From NCBI GenBank assembly GCA_002479765.1, contig DLOZ01000013.1, positions 1 to 64,000 of the forward strand: a DNA stretch of 64,000 bases, read 5' to 3'. The stretch's first letter is position 1; every line of letters starts with the position of its first letter. The translations under genes and the position numbers were made by a program. Positions 17,278-26,476 of the stretch are shown in pieces. The notes beneath the pieces are model-generated. The model did not search any database. It was not told the origin of the DNA and was given only the letters and a program-made list of their open reading frames with translations. The stretch comes from Sphingomonadales bacterium UBA7471 (GTDB lineage Bacteria > Pseudomonadota > Alphaproteobacteria > Sphingomonadales > Sphingomonadaceae).

Positions 17278-19196
17278 TTGAGTGGCATCAACTGGCGCAC
17301 GATATATTCGGCTGCCTCGGCCGGGCTCATCTCGACGGTGTTCACGCGAATGTCGGGATGTTCTGGCGGTTCATAGGGGCTGTCGATTCCGGTGAAGTTT
17401 TTAAGTTGGCCGGCGCGCGCCTTTTTATACAAGCCCTTCACATCGCGCGCTTCGGCGACCTCCAATGGCGTATCGACGAAGATTTCGACAAATTCGCCCT
17501 CGGGTAACATCGCCCGCACCATGTCGCGTTCGGCGCGGAATGGTGAAATGAACGCGGTCAGGACAATCAGCCCTGCATCCGCCATCAATTTGGCCACTTC
17601 GCCGACGCGGCGGATATTCTCGATCCGGTCGGTTTCGGTGAAGCCCAAATCCTTGTTCAACCCGTGTCGGACATTGTCACCGTCAAGCAGGAACGTGTGC
17701 CGGTTCATCAGGTGAAGCGCCTTTTCCACCTCGTTAGCGATGGTCGATTTCCCCGAGCCCGACAGGCCGGTGAACCATAAAATCCTTGGCTTTTGGTTCT
17801 TCAGCATGGCGTGCGCGTCACGACCAATGTCGGTGGCTTGCCAATGGACATTTTGTGCACGACGCAGCGAAAAGTGCAGCATGCCGGCAGCAACGGTCGC
17901 GTTGCTGATCTTGTCGATCAGGATGAAGCCGCCGAGTGCGTGGTTGTCCGCATAAGGCGCGAACACAATGGGCTTGTCGGTCGAAATTTCCGCAACGCCA
18001 ATGGCGTTTAGCTCCAGCGTTTTGGCCGCCATATGCTCCATGCTGTTCACATTGACGGTATATTTCGGCGCTTGCACAGTTGCTGAAACCATCTGCGTGC
18101 CAAGCTTCAACCAATAAGAACGGCCAGGGACAAGCGCGTCATCCGCCATCCACACAATGGTGCTTTCGAACTGGTCGGCGACTTCTGGCGGATTGTCAGC
18201 AGCGGCGATAACATCACCGCGCGAACAGTCGATTTCGTCGTCAAAGCACAAGGTGACCGATTGGCCGGCAACGGCTTCCTGAAGATCGCCATCAACTGTT
18301 ACGATTTTTTTGATCGTGGTTGTCTTGCCTGATGGCAGAACACGAATGGCGTCGCCGGGGTGGACCGTCCCTGTCGCAATTTGGCCGGAAAAGCCGCGGA
18401 AATCGAGATTTGGCCGATTGACCCATTGGACCGCCATGCGCAAAGGTTTGGCCTGATCAGCGTCATTATCGAGCGCAACGGTTTCAAGATGCGCCATCAG
18501 CGGTAGGCCCTTATACCAAGGGGTGTTTGGCGAGATTTCCGTGATGTTGTCGCCCTTGAAACCCGAAATTGGCATCGGCGTGAAATTACTGATGCCGATA
18601 CTGGCCGCAAATTCGCTATATTCGGCAACGATGGCGTCATATTTTGCCTGATCATAGTCGATCAGGTCCATCTTGTTCACCGCGAGCACGATATTCCGAA
18701 TACCCAGCAGCTTCGCAAGATAGCTATGCCGGCGCGTCTGAACGAGGACACCCTTGCGCGCATCAATCAGGATAACCGCAAGGTCCGCCGTCGATGCCCC
18801 AGTGACCATATTGCGGGTATATTGTTCATGCCCCGGGCAATCGGCGACGATGAATTTGCGTTTCTCTGTGGCGAAGAAGCGATATGCGACGTCAATCGTG
18901 ATGCCCTGTTCGCGTTCGGCGGCCAGCCCATCCACAAGCAGCGCAAAGTCAATGTCCTGACCTTGGGTGCCCATGCGCTTGGAATCGGACTCCAGCGTCG
19001 CCAGCTGATCTTCAAAGATCATTTTTGAATCGTACAGCAGCCGACCGATAAGTGTGGACTTGCCATCGTCAACCGAACCGCAGGTGATGAAGCGCAGCAG
19101 CGATTTATGCTGATGCACGTCCAAATAGGCATCAATATCCGACGCAATCAGTTCATCGGCTTTATAAATGACCGGGTTGTCTAGCGAAGCAGTCAT
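17274..19196 (-). CDS. cysNC: Bifunctional sulfate adenylyltransferase subunit 1 / adenylylsulfate kinase
   Basis: A 640-residue fusion. The N-terminal part, to about residue 430, is the CysN GTPase with G1 GSVDDGKSTLIGRLLYDS, G3 DCPGHEQYTRNMVTGAS and G4 NKMD. The C-terminal 200 residues are APS kinase (CysC) with Walker A WFTGLSGSGKST and DGDNVRHGLNKDLGFTE. With CysD it makes APS from sulfate and ATP, using GTP hydrolysis to drive the reaction, and then phosphorylates APS to PAPS. It overlaps cysD upstream by one base and cysQ downstream by four. The fusion order N-then-C is common in alphaproteobacteria. Confidence 0.97.
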   Translation of the reverse strand: MTASLDNPVIYKADELIASDIDAYLDVHQHKSLLRFITCGSVDDGKSTLIGRLLYDSKMIFEDQLATLESDSKRMGTQGQDIDFALLVDGLAAEREQGITIDVAYRFFATEKRKFIVADCPGHEQYTRNMVTGASTADLAVILIDARKGVLVQTRRHSYLAKLLGIRNIVLAVNKMDLIDYDQAKYDAIVAEYSEFAASIGISNFTPMPISGFKGDNITEISPNTPWYKGLPLMAHLETVALDNDADQAKPLRMAVQWVNRPNLDFRGFSGQIATGTVHPGDAIRVLPSGKTTTIKKIVTVDGDLQEAVAGQSVTLCFDDEIDCSRGDVIAAADNPPEVADQFESTIVWMADDALVPGRSYWLKLGTQMVSATVQAPKYTVNVNSMEHMAAKTLELNAIGVAEISTDKPIVFAPYADNHALGGFILIDKISNATVAAGMLHFSLRRAQNVHWQATDIGRDAHAMLKNQKPRILWFTGLSGSGKSTIANEVEKALHLMNRHTFLLDGDNVRHGLNKDLGFTETDRIENIRRVGEVAKLMADAGLIVLTAFISPFRAERDMVRAMLPEGEFVEIFVDTPLEVAEARDVKGLYKKARAGQLKNFTGIDSPYEPPEHPDIRVNTVEMSPAEAAEYIVRQLMPLK

Positions 19197-20098
19197 TAGA
19201 AATACCCCTCCTGCTTCTTCTTTTCCATGCTTGCGGCCTGATCATGGTCAATGGCCCGGCCTTGGCGTTCGGAGGTGGTGGTCAGCAGCATTTCTTGAAT
19301 GACTTCGGGTAATGTGGATGCCGTGCTTTCGACCGCACCGGTCAATGGGTAGCAGCCCAGCGTTCGGAACCGGATGGACCGTTCCACGGGCACTTCGCCA
19401 TCCTGTAATGGAAAGCGTTCGTCATCAACCATCAACAGCATGCCATCGCGTGTTACCGTGGGACGCGGTGCGCTGAAATACAGCGGCACAATCTCGATAT
19501 TTTCGAGATGGATATATTGCCAGATGTCCAGCTCCGTCCAGTTCGAGATTGGAAACACCCGGATGCTTTCGGACTTCGCCTTGCGGGCATTGTACAGATT
19601 CCAGAGTTCCGGGCGCTGGTTCTTGGGGTCCCAGCCATGCGTCGCTGTCCGGAATGAAAAGATACGCTCCTTGGCACGGCTTTTCTCTTCATCGCGGCGC
19701 GCACCGCCGAACGCGACATCAAAACCATATGTATCGAGCGCTTGCTTCAGGCCCTCTGTCTTCCACATATCGGTATGCAGCGATCCATGATCGAACGGAT
19801 TGATACCGCGCGCAATCGCTTCGGGATTTTGGTGAACGATTAACTCCATGCCCGCATCGCGCGCGGCCTTTTCGCGCAGCGCATACATGTCTTTGAACTT
19901 CCACGTCGTGTCGACATGCAGCAACGGGAATGGCGGCGGCGAGGGGTAGAACGCCTTGCGCGCCAGATGCAGCATAACGGCGCTGTCTTTTCCGACGCTA
20001 TACAGCATCACGGGCTTTTCCGCCTCGGCAACAACCTCGCGCATGATGTGGATCGCCTCAGCCTCAAGGCGCTCAAGATGGGTCAGCGTTTTCGTCAT
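19196..20098 (-). CDS. cysD: Sulfate adenylyltransferase subunit 2
   Basis: A protein of 300 residues from the ATG at 20098; upstream codons to 20173 do not match the family. The PP-loop ATPase motif is YSVGKDSAVMLHLARKAF. AFGGARRDEEKSRAKER and FPISNWTELDIWQYI are the conserved CysD blocks. It is the catalytic subunit that joins sulfate and ATP to form APS, activated by the CysN GTPase. It is the first gene of the operon, and its stop (TAA) shares one base with the cysNC ATG. The first step of sulfate reduction (cysH/cysIJ) is not in the window. Confidence 0.97.
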   Translation of the reverse strand: MTKTLTHLERLEAEAIHIMREVVAEAEKPVMLYSVGKDSAVMLHLARKAFYPSPPPFPLLHVDTTWKFKDMYALREKAARDAGMELIVHQNPEAIARGINPFDHGSLHTDMWKTEGLKQALDTYGFDVAFGGARRDEEKSRAKERIFSFRTATHGWDPKNQRPELWNLYNARKAKSESIRVFPISNWTELDIWQYIHLENIEIVPLYFSAPRPTVTRDGMLLMVDDERFPLQDGEVPVERSIRFRTLGCYPLTGAVESTASTLPEVIQEMLLTTTSERQGRAIDHDQAASMEKKKQEGYF

Positions 20099-20460
20099 AG
20101 TCTGGTCACTTCCTGCAGACTTTACTGTCAGAACTGGACGCAGCGCGCAAACAAGACATTCTTGCCCCGTCAATTATCTCAGTTTCAAGATATGCTTAGC
20201 AAGTCATACGAGCTTTTCCTATGCGCAGATTATGATGGTCCGATTGTGCGCAGCTTACCGACGTTTATTGGCTGGCGGGCCACGGCGAAACTGCGTTCTC
20301 AGCGGAGATTTATACATCAAAGCGATGGAAAAGCCGCATTTCAGTCGACAAGCGTTCAACGCAATGTCACGGTTTTGTCGAACGGGTACTTTTGAATTTC
20401 AAAAACTAACACTAATCCATGGTGAAGCGCATATTTTCCATGGAAGCGGAGAGGAACATA
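20099..20460. other. Intergenic region between cysD and the catabolic operon
   Basis: This 362-base region separates the divergent cysD and acyl-CoA dehydrogenase operons and should hold both promoters. A short open frame on the plus strand (about 20190-20395) has no ribosome site and no recognisable product. I saw no tRNA, riboswitch or clear inverted repeat. Confidence 0.45.
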
Positions 20461-21615
20461 ATGGATAACGACATTTTCGAACAATTCACCGAACAGCTGC
20501 GGCGTTATATTCGCGAACGGTTGATTCCGGCGGAAAAGGAAGTGCTTGAAACGGAAATGATTCCTGAAGCGATCATGGCCGAAATGCGCGACCTCGGGTT
20601 GTTTGGCCTGACGGTTCCGGAAGAATATGGCGGCGCTGGTATGAATATTCAGCAATATATCCGCACCATGCGTGAATTCAGCTATGCGGCACCATGCTTT
20701 CGCTCGGTTACGTCCATCAACATCGGGATGGTGTGTTCCGCGTTCAAAAATGGTGGGACGGATGCGCAAAAGGCGGAATGGCTGCCGCGTTTGGCGGCGG
20801 GCGAAATTGCGTCCTTTGGTCTGACAGAACCGGGTTCCGGATCCGACTCCGCGGCGATGCAGACGACAGCGGTGAAGTCCGGCAATGGCTGGGTATTGAA
20901 CGGTACAAAACGGTACATCACCAATGCGCCATTTGCGAATGTCGCGTTGATCATGGCGCGGACAAGCAAGGAAGCCTTGCCCAAAAACGCGCATGTCTCG
21001 GCCTTTATCGTCCCCATGGACACCGCTGGCATCACCGTGGGTAAATCCGACAAGAAAATGGGGCAGTCCGGCAGCCATATCGCCGATATCATCATGGAAG
21101 ATGTGAAGTTGCCTGCGGACGCCATATTGGGTGGTGAAGAGGGCAAGGGCTTTGCCTTTGCTATGAAGAGCCTCGACAACGGACGCATGTCGGTCGGCGC
21201 AGCGGCGACGGGCTATGCGCGGCGTGCGCTCGACAGTGCGCTGCGTTACGCCAATGAACGCAAGGCATTTGGCGAACCGATTGCCAATTTTCAGCTTATC
21301 CAACAAATGCTGGCGGATAGTGAAATCGAGATTTACGCGGCGGAATGTATGTTGGATGACGCTGCCCGCCGTGCCGATGCCGGTGAGAATGTGTTGCGCA
21401 AAGCAGCGGCGGCCAAGGTGTTTGCATCTGAAATGTGCGGCCGCGTCGTTGACCGTGTGGTGCAGATTTACGGTGGCGCTGGTTATCTCGCAGAATATGA
21501 TGCGGAACGTTTCTACCGTGACGCGCGCATTTACCGGATTTATGAAGGCACGACGCAAATCCTGCAGCTTCAGATTGCCAAACATATGCTGCGTGAATGG
21601 GCGGCGCAGGCCTGA
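20461..21615 (+). CDS. Acyl-CoA dehydrogenase, first gene of the catabolic operon
   Basis: A protein of 384 residues. The ATG at 20461 follows GGAGAGGAACATA, a better ribosome site than that of the upstream ATG at 20419. The FAD and acyl-CoA blocks are visible: FGLTEPGSGSDSAAM and NGTKRYITNAP. The catalytic glutamate is Glu362 in RIYEGTTQIL, the standard position for short/medium-chain and butyryl-CoA-type enzymes. It oxidises an acyl-CoA to its 2-enoyl-CoA, passing electrons to ETF. It leads a tightly packed run of genes to 27634. The chain length of the substrate is not readable here. Confidence 0.93.
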   Translation: MDNDIFEQFTEQLRRYIRERLIPAEKEVLETEMIPEAIMAEMRDLGLFGLTVPEEYGGAGMNIQQYIRTMREFSYAAPCFRSVTSINIGMVCSAFKNGGTDAQKAEWLPRLAAGEIASFGLTEPGSGSDSAAMQTTAVKSGNGWVLNGTKRYITNAPFANVALIMARTSKEALPKNAHVSAFIVPMDTAGITVGKSDKKMGQSGSHIADIIMEDVKLPADAILGGEEGKGFAFAMKSLDNGRMSVGAAATGYARRALDSALRYANERKAFGEPIANFQLIQQMLADSEIEIYAAECMLDDAARRADAGENVLRKAAAAKVFASEMCGRVVDRVVQIYGGAGYLAEYDAERFYRDARIYRIYEGTTQILQLQIAKHMLREWAAQA

Positions 21616-21618
21616 TAC

Positions 21619-22821
21619 ATGTATAATTTGCTCGATGGCCTAAAGATTATCGAGGCGTCGTCCTTTGTGGCGTCGCCGACAGCTGGTCTATATTGCGCGC
21701 AATTCGGGGCGGAGGTGATCCGTGTCGATCAGATTGGCGGCGGCCCGGATTATCATCGCTGGCCAGTGACGGAGGCAAATGACTCGCTCTATTGGGAAAA
21801 TCTAAACCGCGCGAAAAAATCGGTCGCGCTTGATCTATCCAGCCCGCAGGGGCGCGAATTGTTGCAGGAACTGGTGCGGGCCACCGGTCAGTTCATCACC
21901 AATTTTCCCGCCGAAGGTTTTCTGTCGCACGCAAAATTGGCTGAAGGACGCGCCGATCTCGTGACCGTGCGGGTCATGGGCTGGGCCGACGGGGCGCCTG
22001 CGCTGGATTACACGGTGAATAATGCGGTTGGCTATCCCATGATGACCGGGGCTGGCCCCGAACCCGTCAATCATGTGCTGCCTGCTTGGGATGTCATCAG
22101 CGGCGCTTATGCGGCATTTGCAATGCTGGCGGCACTTCGTAGGCGCGAACAGACCGGCGAGGGCAGTGAGGTGCGCATTCCCCTGTCGGACGTCGCCATT
22201 GGCACCGTTGCCAATCTGGGCGGTGTCGCAGAAGTGTTGCACAATAATGCCAATCGCCCTCGGCTCGGCAACGCGGTCTATGGTTTGTTCGGGCGTGATT
22301 TTGTGACCAAAGACAATGTGCGCACGATGGTGGTCGTTGTCACCCACCGCCAATGGGCAAATCTAATTGATGCGCTTGGTTTGAAGGCGCAGGTGGAGGC
22401 GATAGAGGCGGAGCGCGGCGTGAGCTTCGCCAAAGATGATGGACTTCGCTTTCAGCACCGCGATGCGCTTTATCCGTTGTTTGAAAGGGCAATTGGTTCG
22501 CTCGATCACGCGGTGATGGCTGCAATGCTGGATGAGGCCGGGATTGTGCATTCGGCCTATCGAACGATGTTGGACGCGGCGCATGATCCGCGCTTGGTCG
22601 GCAATAACCCGATGTTTAGCGACTTTGACGCAAACCCGTCGGGCTTCAATTATCCCGCCGCTGGTGCTTTTGGCACTATTCCCCAATTGCCGCGTGCCGA
22701 CGCAAAGGCCGCGCCGCGCAATGGGGCGCATAGCGAGGAAATATTGAGCACCGCGCTCGGCCTATCTTCGGGCGAAATCGCCCGTCTCATCGACTCTGGA
22801 ACAGTAGGAATTACCAAATGA
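21619..22821 (+). CDS. mct: CaiB/BaiF family III CoA transferase, Mct-like (mesaconyl-CoA C1-C4 CoA transferase)
   Basis: A 400-residue family III CoA transferase. The nucleophilic aspartate is Asp158 in NHVLPAWDVISGAYAA. Several blocks match what I recall of 2-methylfumaryl-CoA isomerase (Mct) of the 3-hydroxypropionate bicycle: GGGPDYHRWPVT, LDYTVNNAVGYPMMTG, VYGLFGRDF and AYRTMLDAAHDPR. Mct moves CoA within one molecule, turning mesaconyl-C1-CoA into mesaconyl-C4-CoA. The neighbours fit: a Mcd-like dehydrogenase that would make the substrate and a Meh-like hydratase that would use the product. The stop overlaps the thiolase start (ATGA). An ordinary intermolecular CoA transferase remains possible. 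Confidence 0.7.
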   Translation: MYNLLDGLKIIEASSFVASPTAGLYCAQFGAEVIRVDQIGGGPDYHRWPVTEANDSLYWENLNRAKKSVALDLSSPQGRELLQELVRATGQFITNFPAEGFLSHAKLAEGRADLVTVRVMGWADGAPALDYTVNNAVGYPMMTGAGPEPVNHVLPAWDVISGAYAAFAMLAALRRREQTGEGSEVRIPLSDVAIGTVANLGGVAEVLHNNANRPRLGNAVYGLFGRDFVTKDNVRTMVVVVTHRQWANLIDALGLKAQVEAIEAERGVSFAKDDGLRFQHRDALYPLFERAIGSLDHAVMAAMLDEAGIVHSAYRTMLDAAHDPRLVGNNPMFSDFDANPSGFNYPAAGAFGTIPQLPRADAKAAPRNGAHSEEILSTALGLSSGEIARLIDSGTVGITK

Positions 22822-24032
22822 ATACGCTTCGCCGTGCCGCCATCGTCGCCCCCATCCGCACGCCCGTCGGCAAATTTGGCGGCGCGCTTTCTTCGTTAAA
22901 CGCAGGCGAGTTGGGTGGCATCATATTGAGGGCGCTTGTCGAGCGGACGAAGATTGATCCATCCCGCGTGGATGATGTTGTGTTCGCGCAAGGATATGGC
23001 AGCGGTGAGGCGCCGTGTATCGGGCATTGGTCATGGCTGGCCGCTGGCTTGCCGATTGAAGTGCCGGGTTACCAGATTGACCGTCGTTGCGGTTCCGGGC
23101 TTCAGGCGATCGTGAATGCCGCCATGATGGTCCAAACCGGGGTGAGCGATATGGTGGTCGCAGGCGGATGTGAAAGCATGTCCAACGTCGAGCATTACAC
23201 CACCGACATCCGCAAAGGTGTTCGGGCGGGCAATCTGACCTTGCATGACCGGTTGACCCGCGGCCGCGTGATGAGCCAGCCGGTTGAACGCTTTGGTGTT
23301 ATCACCGGTATGATTGAAACCGCCGAGAACCTAGCCAAAGACTATAATATCAGCCGCGAAGCATGTGACGCCTATGCGGCCCGATCACACCAGCGCGCGG
23401 CGGCGGCATGGGCAAATGGCCTGTTTGACGATGAATTGGTGCCCGTCAGCATCGCGCAAAGGAAAGGCGATCCCATCATATTTGTTCATGACGAAGGCTA
23501 TCGCGCGGACGCGACGTTTGAGACAATGGCCGCGTTACGCCCGCTCGAAGGCGGCGTCGTCACCGCGGGCAATGCCAGCCAACAAAATGACGCCGCTGCC
23601 GCATGCCTTGTCGTGGCAGAGGACAAGCTTGAAGAGCTTGGCTTGGAACCCATCGCCTATTTCCACAGCTGGGCTGCCGCCGGTTGCGAGCCATCGCGCA
23701 TGGGCTTTGGTCCGGTTCCAGCGACCGAGCGGCTCTTTGCCCGCAATGGCCTGTCTTGGGATGACATCGGTCTGATTGAATTGAACGAGGCATTTGCGCC
23801 GCAGGTTCTCGCCTGCCTCAAAGGATGGGGCTGGTCGGATGATGACAGCCGCCATGACATGCTTAACGTCAACGGTTCCGGTATTTCGCTTGGCCACCCC
23901 ATTGGTGCAACCGGCGGACGGATATTGGCAAACCTGACACGTGAAATGCAGCGGCGTGATGTGCGTTATGGTTTGGAAACAATGTGCATTGGCGGTGGTC
24001 AGGGCATAGCGGCGGTGTTTGAGCGCGCATGA
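22818..24032 (+). CDS. Thiolase (acetyl-CoA acyltransferase)
   Basis: A 404-residue thiolase. The acyl-accepting cysteine is Cys91 in QIDRRCGSGLQAIVNA. NVNGSGISLGHPIGATGGR gives the active-site histidine, and ETMCIGGGQGIAAVFER the second cysteine. It cleaves 3-ketoacyl-CoA to acetyl-CoA and a shortened acyl-CoA, or runs in reverse. It overlaps both neighbours by four bases. A beta-oxidation role beside the acyl-CoA dehydrogenases is the simplest reading. No 3-hydroxyacyl-CoA dehydrogenase or crotonase lies in the operon. Confidence 0.92.
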   Translation: MNTLRRAAIVAPIRTPVGKFGGALSSLNAGELGGIILRALVERTKIDPSRVDDVVFAQGYGSGEAPCIGHWSWLAAGLPIEVPGYQIDRRCGSGLQAIVNAAMMVQTGVSDMVVAGGCESMSNVEHYTTDIRKGVRAGNLTLHDRLTRGRVMSQPVERFGVITGMIETAENLAKDYNISREACDAYAARSHQRAAAAWANGLFDDELVPVSIAQRKGDPIIFVHDEGYRADATFETMAALRPLEGGVVTAGNASQQNDAAAACLVVAEDKLEELGLEPIAYFHSWAAAGCEPSRMGFGPVPATERLFARNGLSWDDIGLIELNEAFAPQVLACLKGWGWSDDDSRHDMLNVNGSGISLGHPIGATGGRILANLTREMQRRDVRYGLETMCIGGGQGIAAVFERA

Positions 24033-25618
24033 GTTTTGCGGCCGCTCTCGAAGCTGCTGAGGGCTACCGCGATGCGGCGAAGGCGGCGCTTGCCGACCGG
24101 GTAAAAGCGCGGTCGACGGACGCCGACCAACGCGCGGCCCATGGCTTCTCATGGATTGCGACAAGCGTGGCTGCGCTCGCAGCAGTGGCTGATTGGCTGC
24201 GCCTGCATGATGGCCGAACCGAACTTGATCGAAACATTGCGACGCTGATTTTTGCCGAAACGTTGGGGCAATTGACCGGCGGATTGCCGATGGGACAGAA
24301 TGAAATATTCCGTCCCGTTGATCTTGGCATTGCGCCTCAGGCGGCACTGTTGGCCGTACGTTGCGAAGAACTATTGGGCGTAGATCATGCCGCGCTACGC
24401 GCCGATGTTGCGCACGCGATGGCGTCAGGTGCGATGCCGAGCGAAAGCCTTCACGATGCCGAGCTTGATGCCATTCGCGATCAATATCGCCGCTTTACCA
24501 ACAGCGAGATTTTGCCGCACGCGCATCGCTGGCATTTGGGCAATGATTTGATCCCCGATGACACGATTTCGGCGATGGCGGCGCTTGGTACTTTCGGCGT
24601 CTGCATCCCTACCGAATATGGCGGTCTTGGTTTATCCAAGCTGGTCATGTGCGTGATAACCGAAGAGCTCTCACGTGGCTGGATTGGTGCGGGGTCGCTG
24701 AGCACACGGTCTGAAATCGCCGGTGAATTGATTTCCATGGGCGGCACAGAAGCGCAAAAGGCGCATTGGCTGCCGAAAATCGCGAGCGGAGAAGTCTTGC
24801 CGACCGCCGTGTTTACCGAACCCGACACAGGGTCTGACCTCGGCGCGCTGCACACCCGCGCGCAACGGACCGCTGATGGATGGACGATCAATGGGGCCAA
24901 AACATGGATTACGCATGGCAGCCGTTCCGATCTGATGACGATGCTGGTGCGCACGTTGCCCGACGCGAAAGGCTATGCCGGGCTGTCAATGCTGCTCGTC
25001 CCCAAGCCGCGCGGAACCGAAGGCTACCCGTTTCCGGCGACGGGCATGTCCGGCAGTGAGATCGAAGTGCTGGGCTATCGCGGTATGCGCGAATATGCGT
25101 TGCAATTTGATGGCATGCTTGCCCCTGATGACGCTTTGTTGGGCGGCGAAGAGGGGCAGGGGTTCAAGCAGTTGATGCGCACATTCGAAGGCGCACGTAT
25201 CCAGACCGCAGCGCGCGCCGTGGGTGTCGCCAAACGCGCATTGGAGCTGGGTCTGGATTATGCGGTTAGCCGCAAGCAGTTTGGCAAGGCCATCATCGGG
25301 TTCCCGCGTGTCGCCGACAAAATCGCCATGAGCGTGGCTGATTTCGTGATGACCCGTGAGCTGACGTACGCTGCTGCGCGTGCCAAGGACTCCGGCAAAC
25401 GCTGCGATATTGAGGCGGGCATGGCGAAGCTGCTGGCGGCCCGCGCGGCGTGGAGCAATGCCGATGCCAGCCTACAAATTCATGGCGGCAATGGCTATGC
25501 GTTGGAATATGAAATCAGCCGCGTTTTATGTGATGCGCGGATCCTGAATATCTTTGAAGGTGCCGCAGAAATTCAGGCGCAGGTGATCGCCAAAGGCTTG
25601 ATGGGAGGCGTAAACTGA
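24029..25618 (+). CDS. mcd: Long acyl-CoA dehydrogenase, methylsuccinyl-CoA dehydrogenase-like
   Basis: A protein of 529 residues, about 140 longer than ordinary acyl-CoA dehydrogenases because of an N-terminal helical extension. That extension has HGFSWIATSVAALAAVADWL and GGLPMGQNEIFRPVDLG, segments I associate with methylsuccinyl-CoA dehydrogenase (Mcd) of the ethylmalonyl-CoA pathway. The dehydrogenase core follows, with FTEPDTGSDLGAL, INGAKTWITHGSRSD and the catalytic glutamate in FEGAAEIQAQV. Mcd oxidises (2S)-methylsuccinyl-CoA to mesaconyl-C1-CoA. A one-base overlap (TGATG) joins it to the hydratase gene. No ethylmalonyl-CoA mutase or crotonyl-CoA carboxylase/reductase is in the window. 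Related AidB- or FadE-type enzymes are an alternative. Confidence 0.7.
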   Translation: MSFAAALEAAEGYRDAAKAALADRVKARSTDADQRAAHGFSWIATSVAALAAVADWLRLHDGRTELDRNIATLIFAETLGQLTGGLPMGQNEIFRPVDLGIAPQAALLAVRCEELLGVDHAALRADVAHAMASGAMPSESLHDAELDAIRDQYRRFTNSEILPHAHRWHLGNDLIPDDTISAMAALGTFGVCIPTEYGGLGLSKLVMCVITEELSRGWIGAGSLSTRSEIAGELISMGGTEAQKAHWLPKIASGEVLPTAVFTEPDTGSDLGALHTRAQRTADGWTINGAKTWITHGSRSDLMTMLVRTLPDAKGYAGLSMLLVPKPRGTEGYPFPATGMSGSEIEVLGYRGMREYALQFDGMLAPDDALLGGEEGQGFKQLMRTFEGARIQTAARAVGVAKRALELGLDYAVSRKQFGKAIIGFPRVADKIAMSVADFVMTRELTYAAARAKDSGKRCDIEAGMAKLLAARAAWSNADASLQIHGGNGYALEYEISRVLCDARILNIFEGAAEIQAQVIAKGLMGGVN

Positions 25619-26475
25619 TGGGGGCATGGGATGCTTGGATCGGCCGCGAGGAGGTGCGGACAGACAGGGTCGATGCGGGACTGGTTTCGCGCTGGCTTGC
25701 AACCTTTGACCGGGATGCGCCGAGCGATGGCAATGTGCCGCAGGGATTGCATTGGTGCCTTTGCGTGCCAGACGCACCAACCGCAAAGCTTGGCCCCGAT
25801 GGGCATCCGTTGCGCGATGATGGCGTAGAAAGCTTCCTACCCCCGGTGCCGCTACCGCGCCGCATGTGGGCGTCAAGCAAGGTCGACTTTTTGAAGCCAT
25901 TGCATATTGGCGCGGTCGTCACGCGGACGTCGCGCATATTGTCTATATCCGAAAAGTCCGGCAATTCAGGGCAACTGGTTTTTGTCGATGTCGTGCATGA
26001 AACGTCCAGTGAAAACGGACTGGCCGTGCGCGAGGTTCAAAGCATCGTGTATCGCGCGGCTGTGGGGCTAGAAACGCCGCTATCGCCACCCGTGGACAGC
26101 GCGGGCAGCTTTGATGCCGGCGGCTGGGACGCTCAACGCGTTGTTGTCCCCAGCGAGCCGTTGCTTTTTCGCTATTCCGCGCTCACGTTCAACAGCCACC
26201 GGATCCACTATGACTTCCCATATGTGCGCGATGAAGAGCGCTATCGCGGGTTGGTGGTCCATGGTCCGCTGACCGCAAGCTTGCTGCTGGACCTCGCCCG
26301 CCGGGCGTTGGGGGATAATGCATTGGCCAGCTTTGCCTTCCGGGGCCTATCGCCAGCGATTTGCGGAGAGGCCTTGCATCTGGTGATGCGTGGATCAGGC
26401 AATGATATTGAACTGGCCGCCTTTGCAGGCGACGGACGACAGATCATGGCAGCTTCGGCGCAAGGACGTAATTGA
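25618..26475 (+). CDS. meh: FAS1/MaoC-type hotdog hydratase, mesaconyl-C4-CoA hydratase-like
   Basis: A 285-residue double-hotdog protein. The N-terminal half has VESFLPPVPLPRRMWASSK, typical of HTD2 and mesaconyl-C4-CoA hydratase (Meh) proteins. The C-terminal MaoC-like half has LTFNSHRIHYDFPYVRDEER followed by YRGLVVHGPLTASLLLDL. Asn/His in the first segment and the conserved LVVHGPL segment mark the R-hydratase-type active site. Meh hydrates mesaconyl-C4-CoA to (S)-citramalyl-CoA. The position after Mct- and Mcd-like genes supports this, but itaconyl-CoA hydratase or a generic enoyl-CoA hydratase is possible. A citramalyl-CoA lyase is not nearby. Confidence 0.7.
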   Translation: MGAWDAWIGREEVRTDRVDAGLVSRWLATFDRDAPSDGNVPQGLHWCLCVPDAPTAKLGPDGHPLRDDGVESFLPPVPLPRRMWASSKVDFLKPLHIGAVVTRTSRILSISEKSGNSGQLVFVDVVHETSSENGLAVREVQSIVYRAAVGLETPLSPPVDSAGSFDAGGWDAQRVVVPSEPLLFRYSALTFNSHRIHYDFPYVRDEERYRGLVVHGPLTASLLLDLARRALGDNALASFAFRGLSPAICGEALHLVMRGSGNDIELAAFAGDGRQIMAASAQGRN

Positions 26476-26476
26476 C

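Noticed and set aside
20190..20395. Open frame in the cysD/acyl-CoA dehydrogenase intergenic region
   Set aside because: No ribosome site, no family resemblance, and it overlaps the expected promoter zone.
20356..21585. Antisense 409-codon ORF opposite the acyl-CoA dehydrogenase gene
   Set aside because: It mirrors a clear gene with full family motifs and shows no recognisable domain; such long antisense frames are common in GC-rich genomes.
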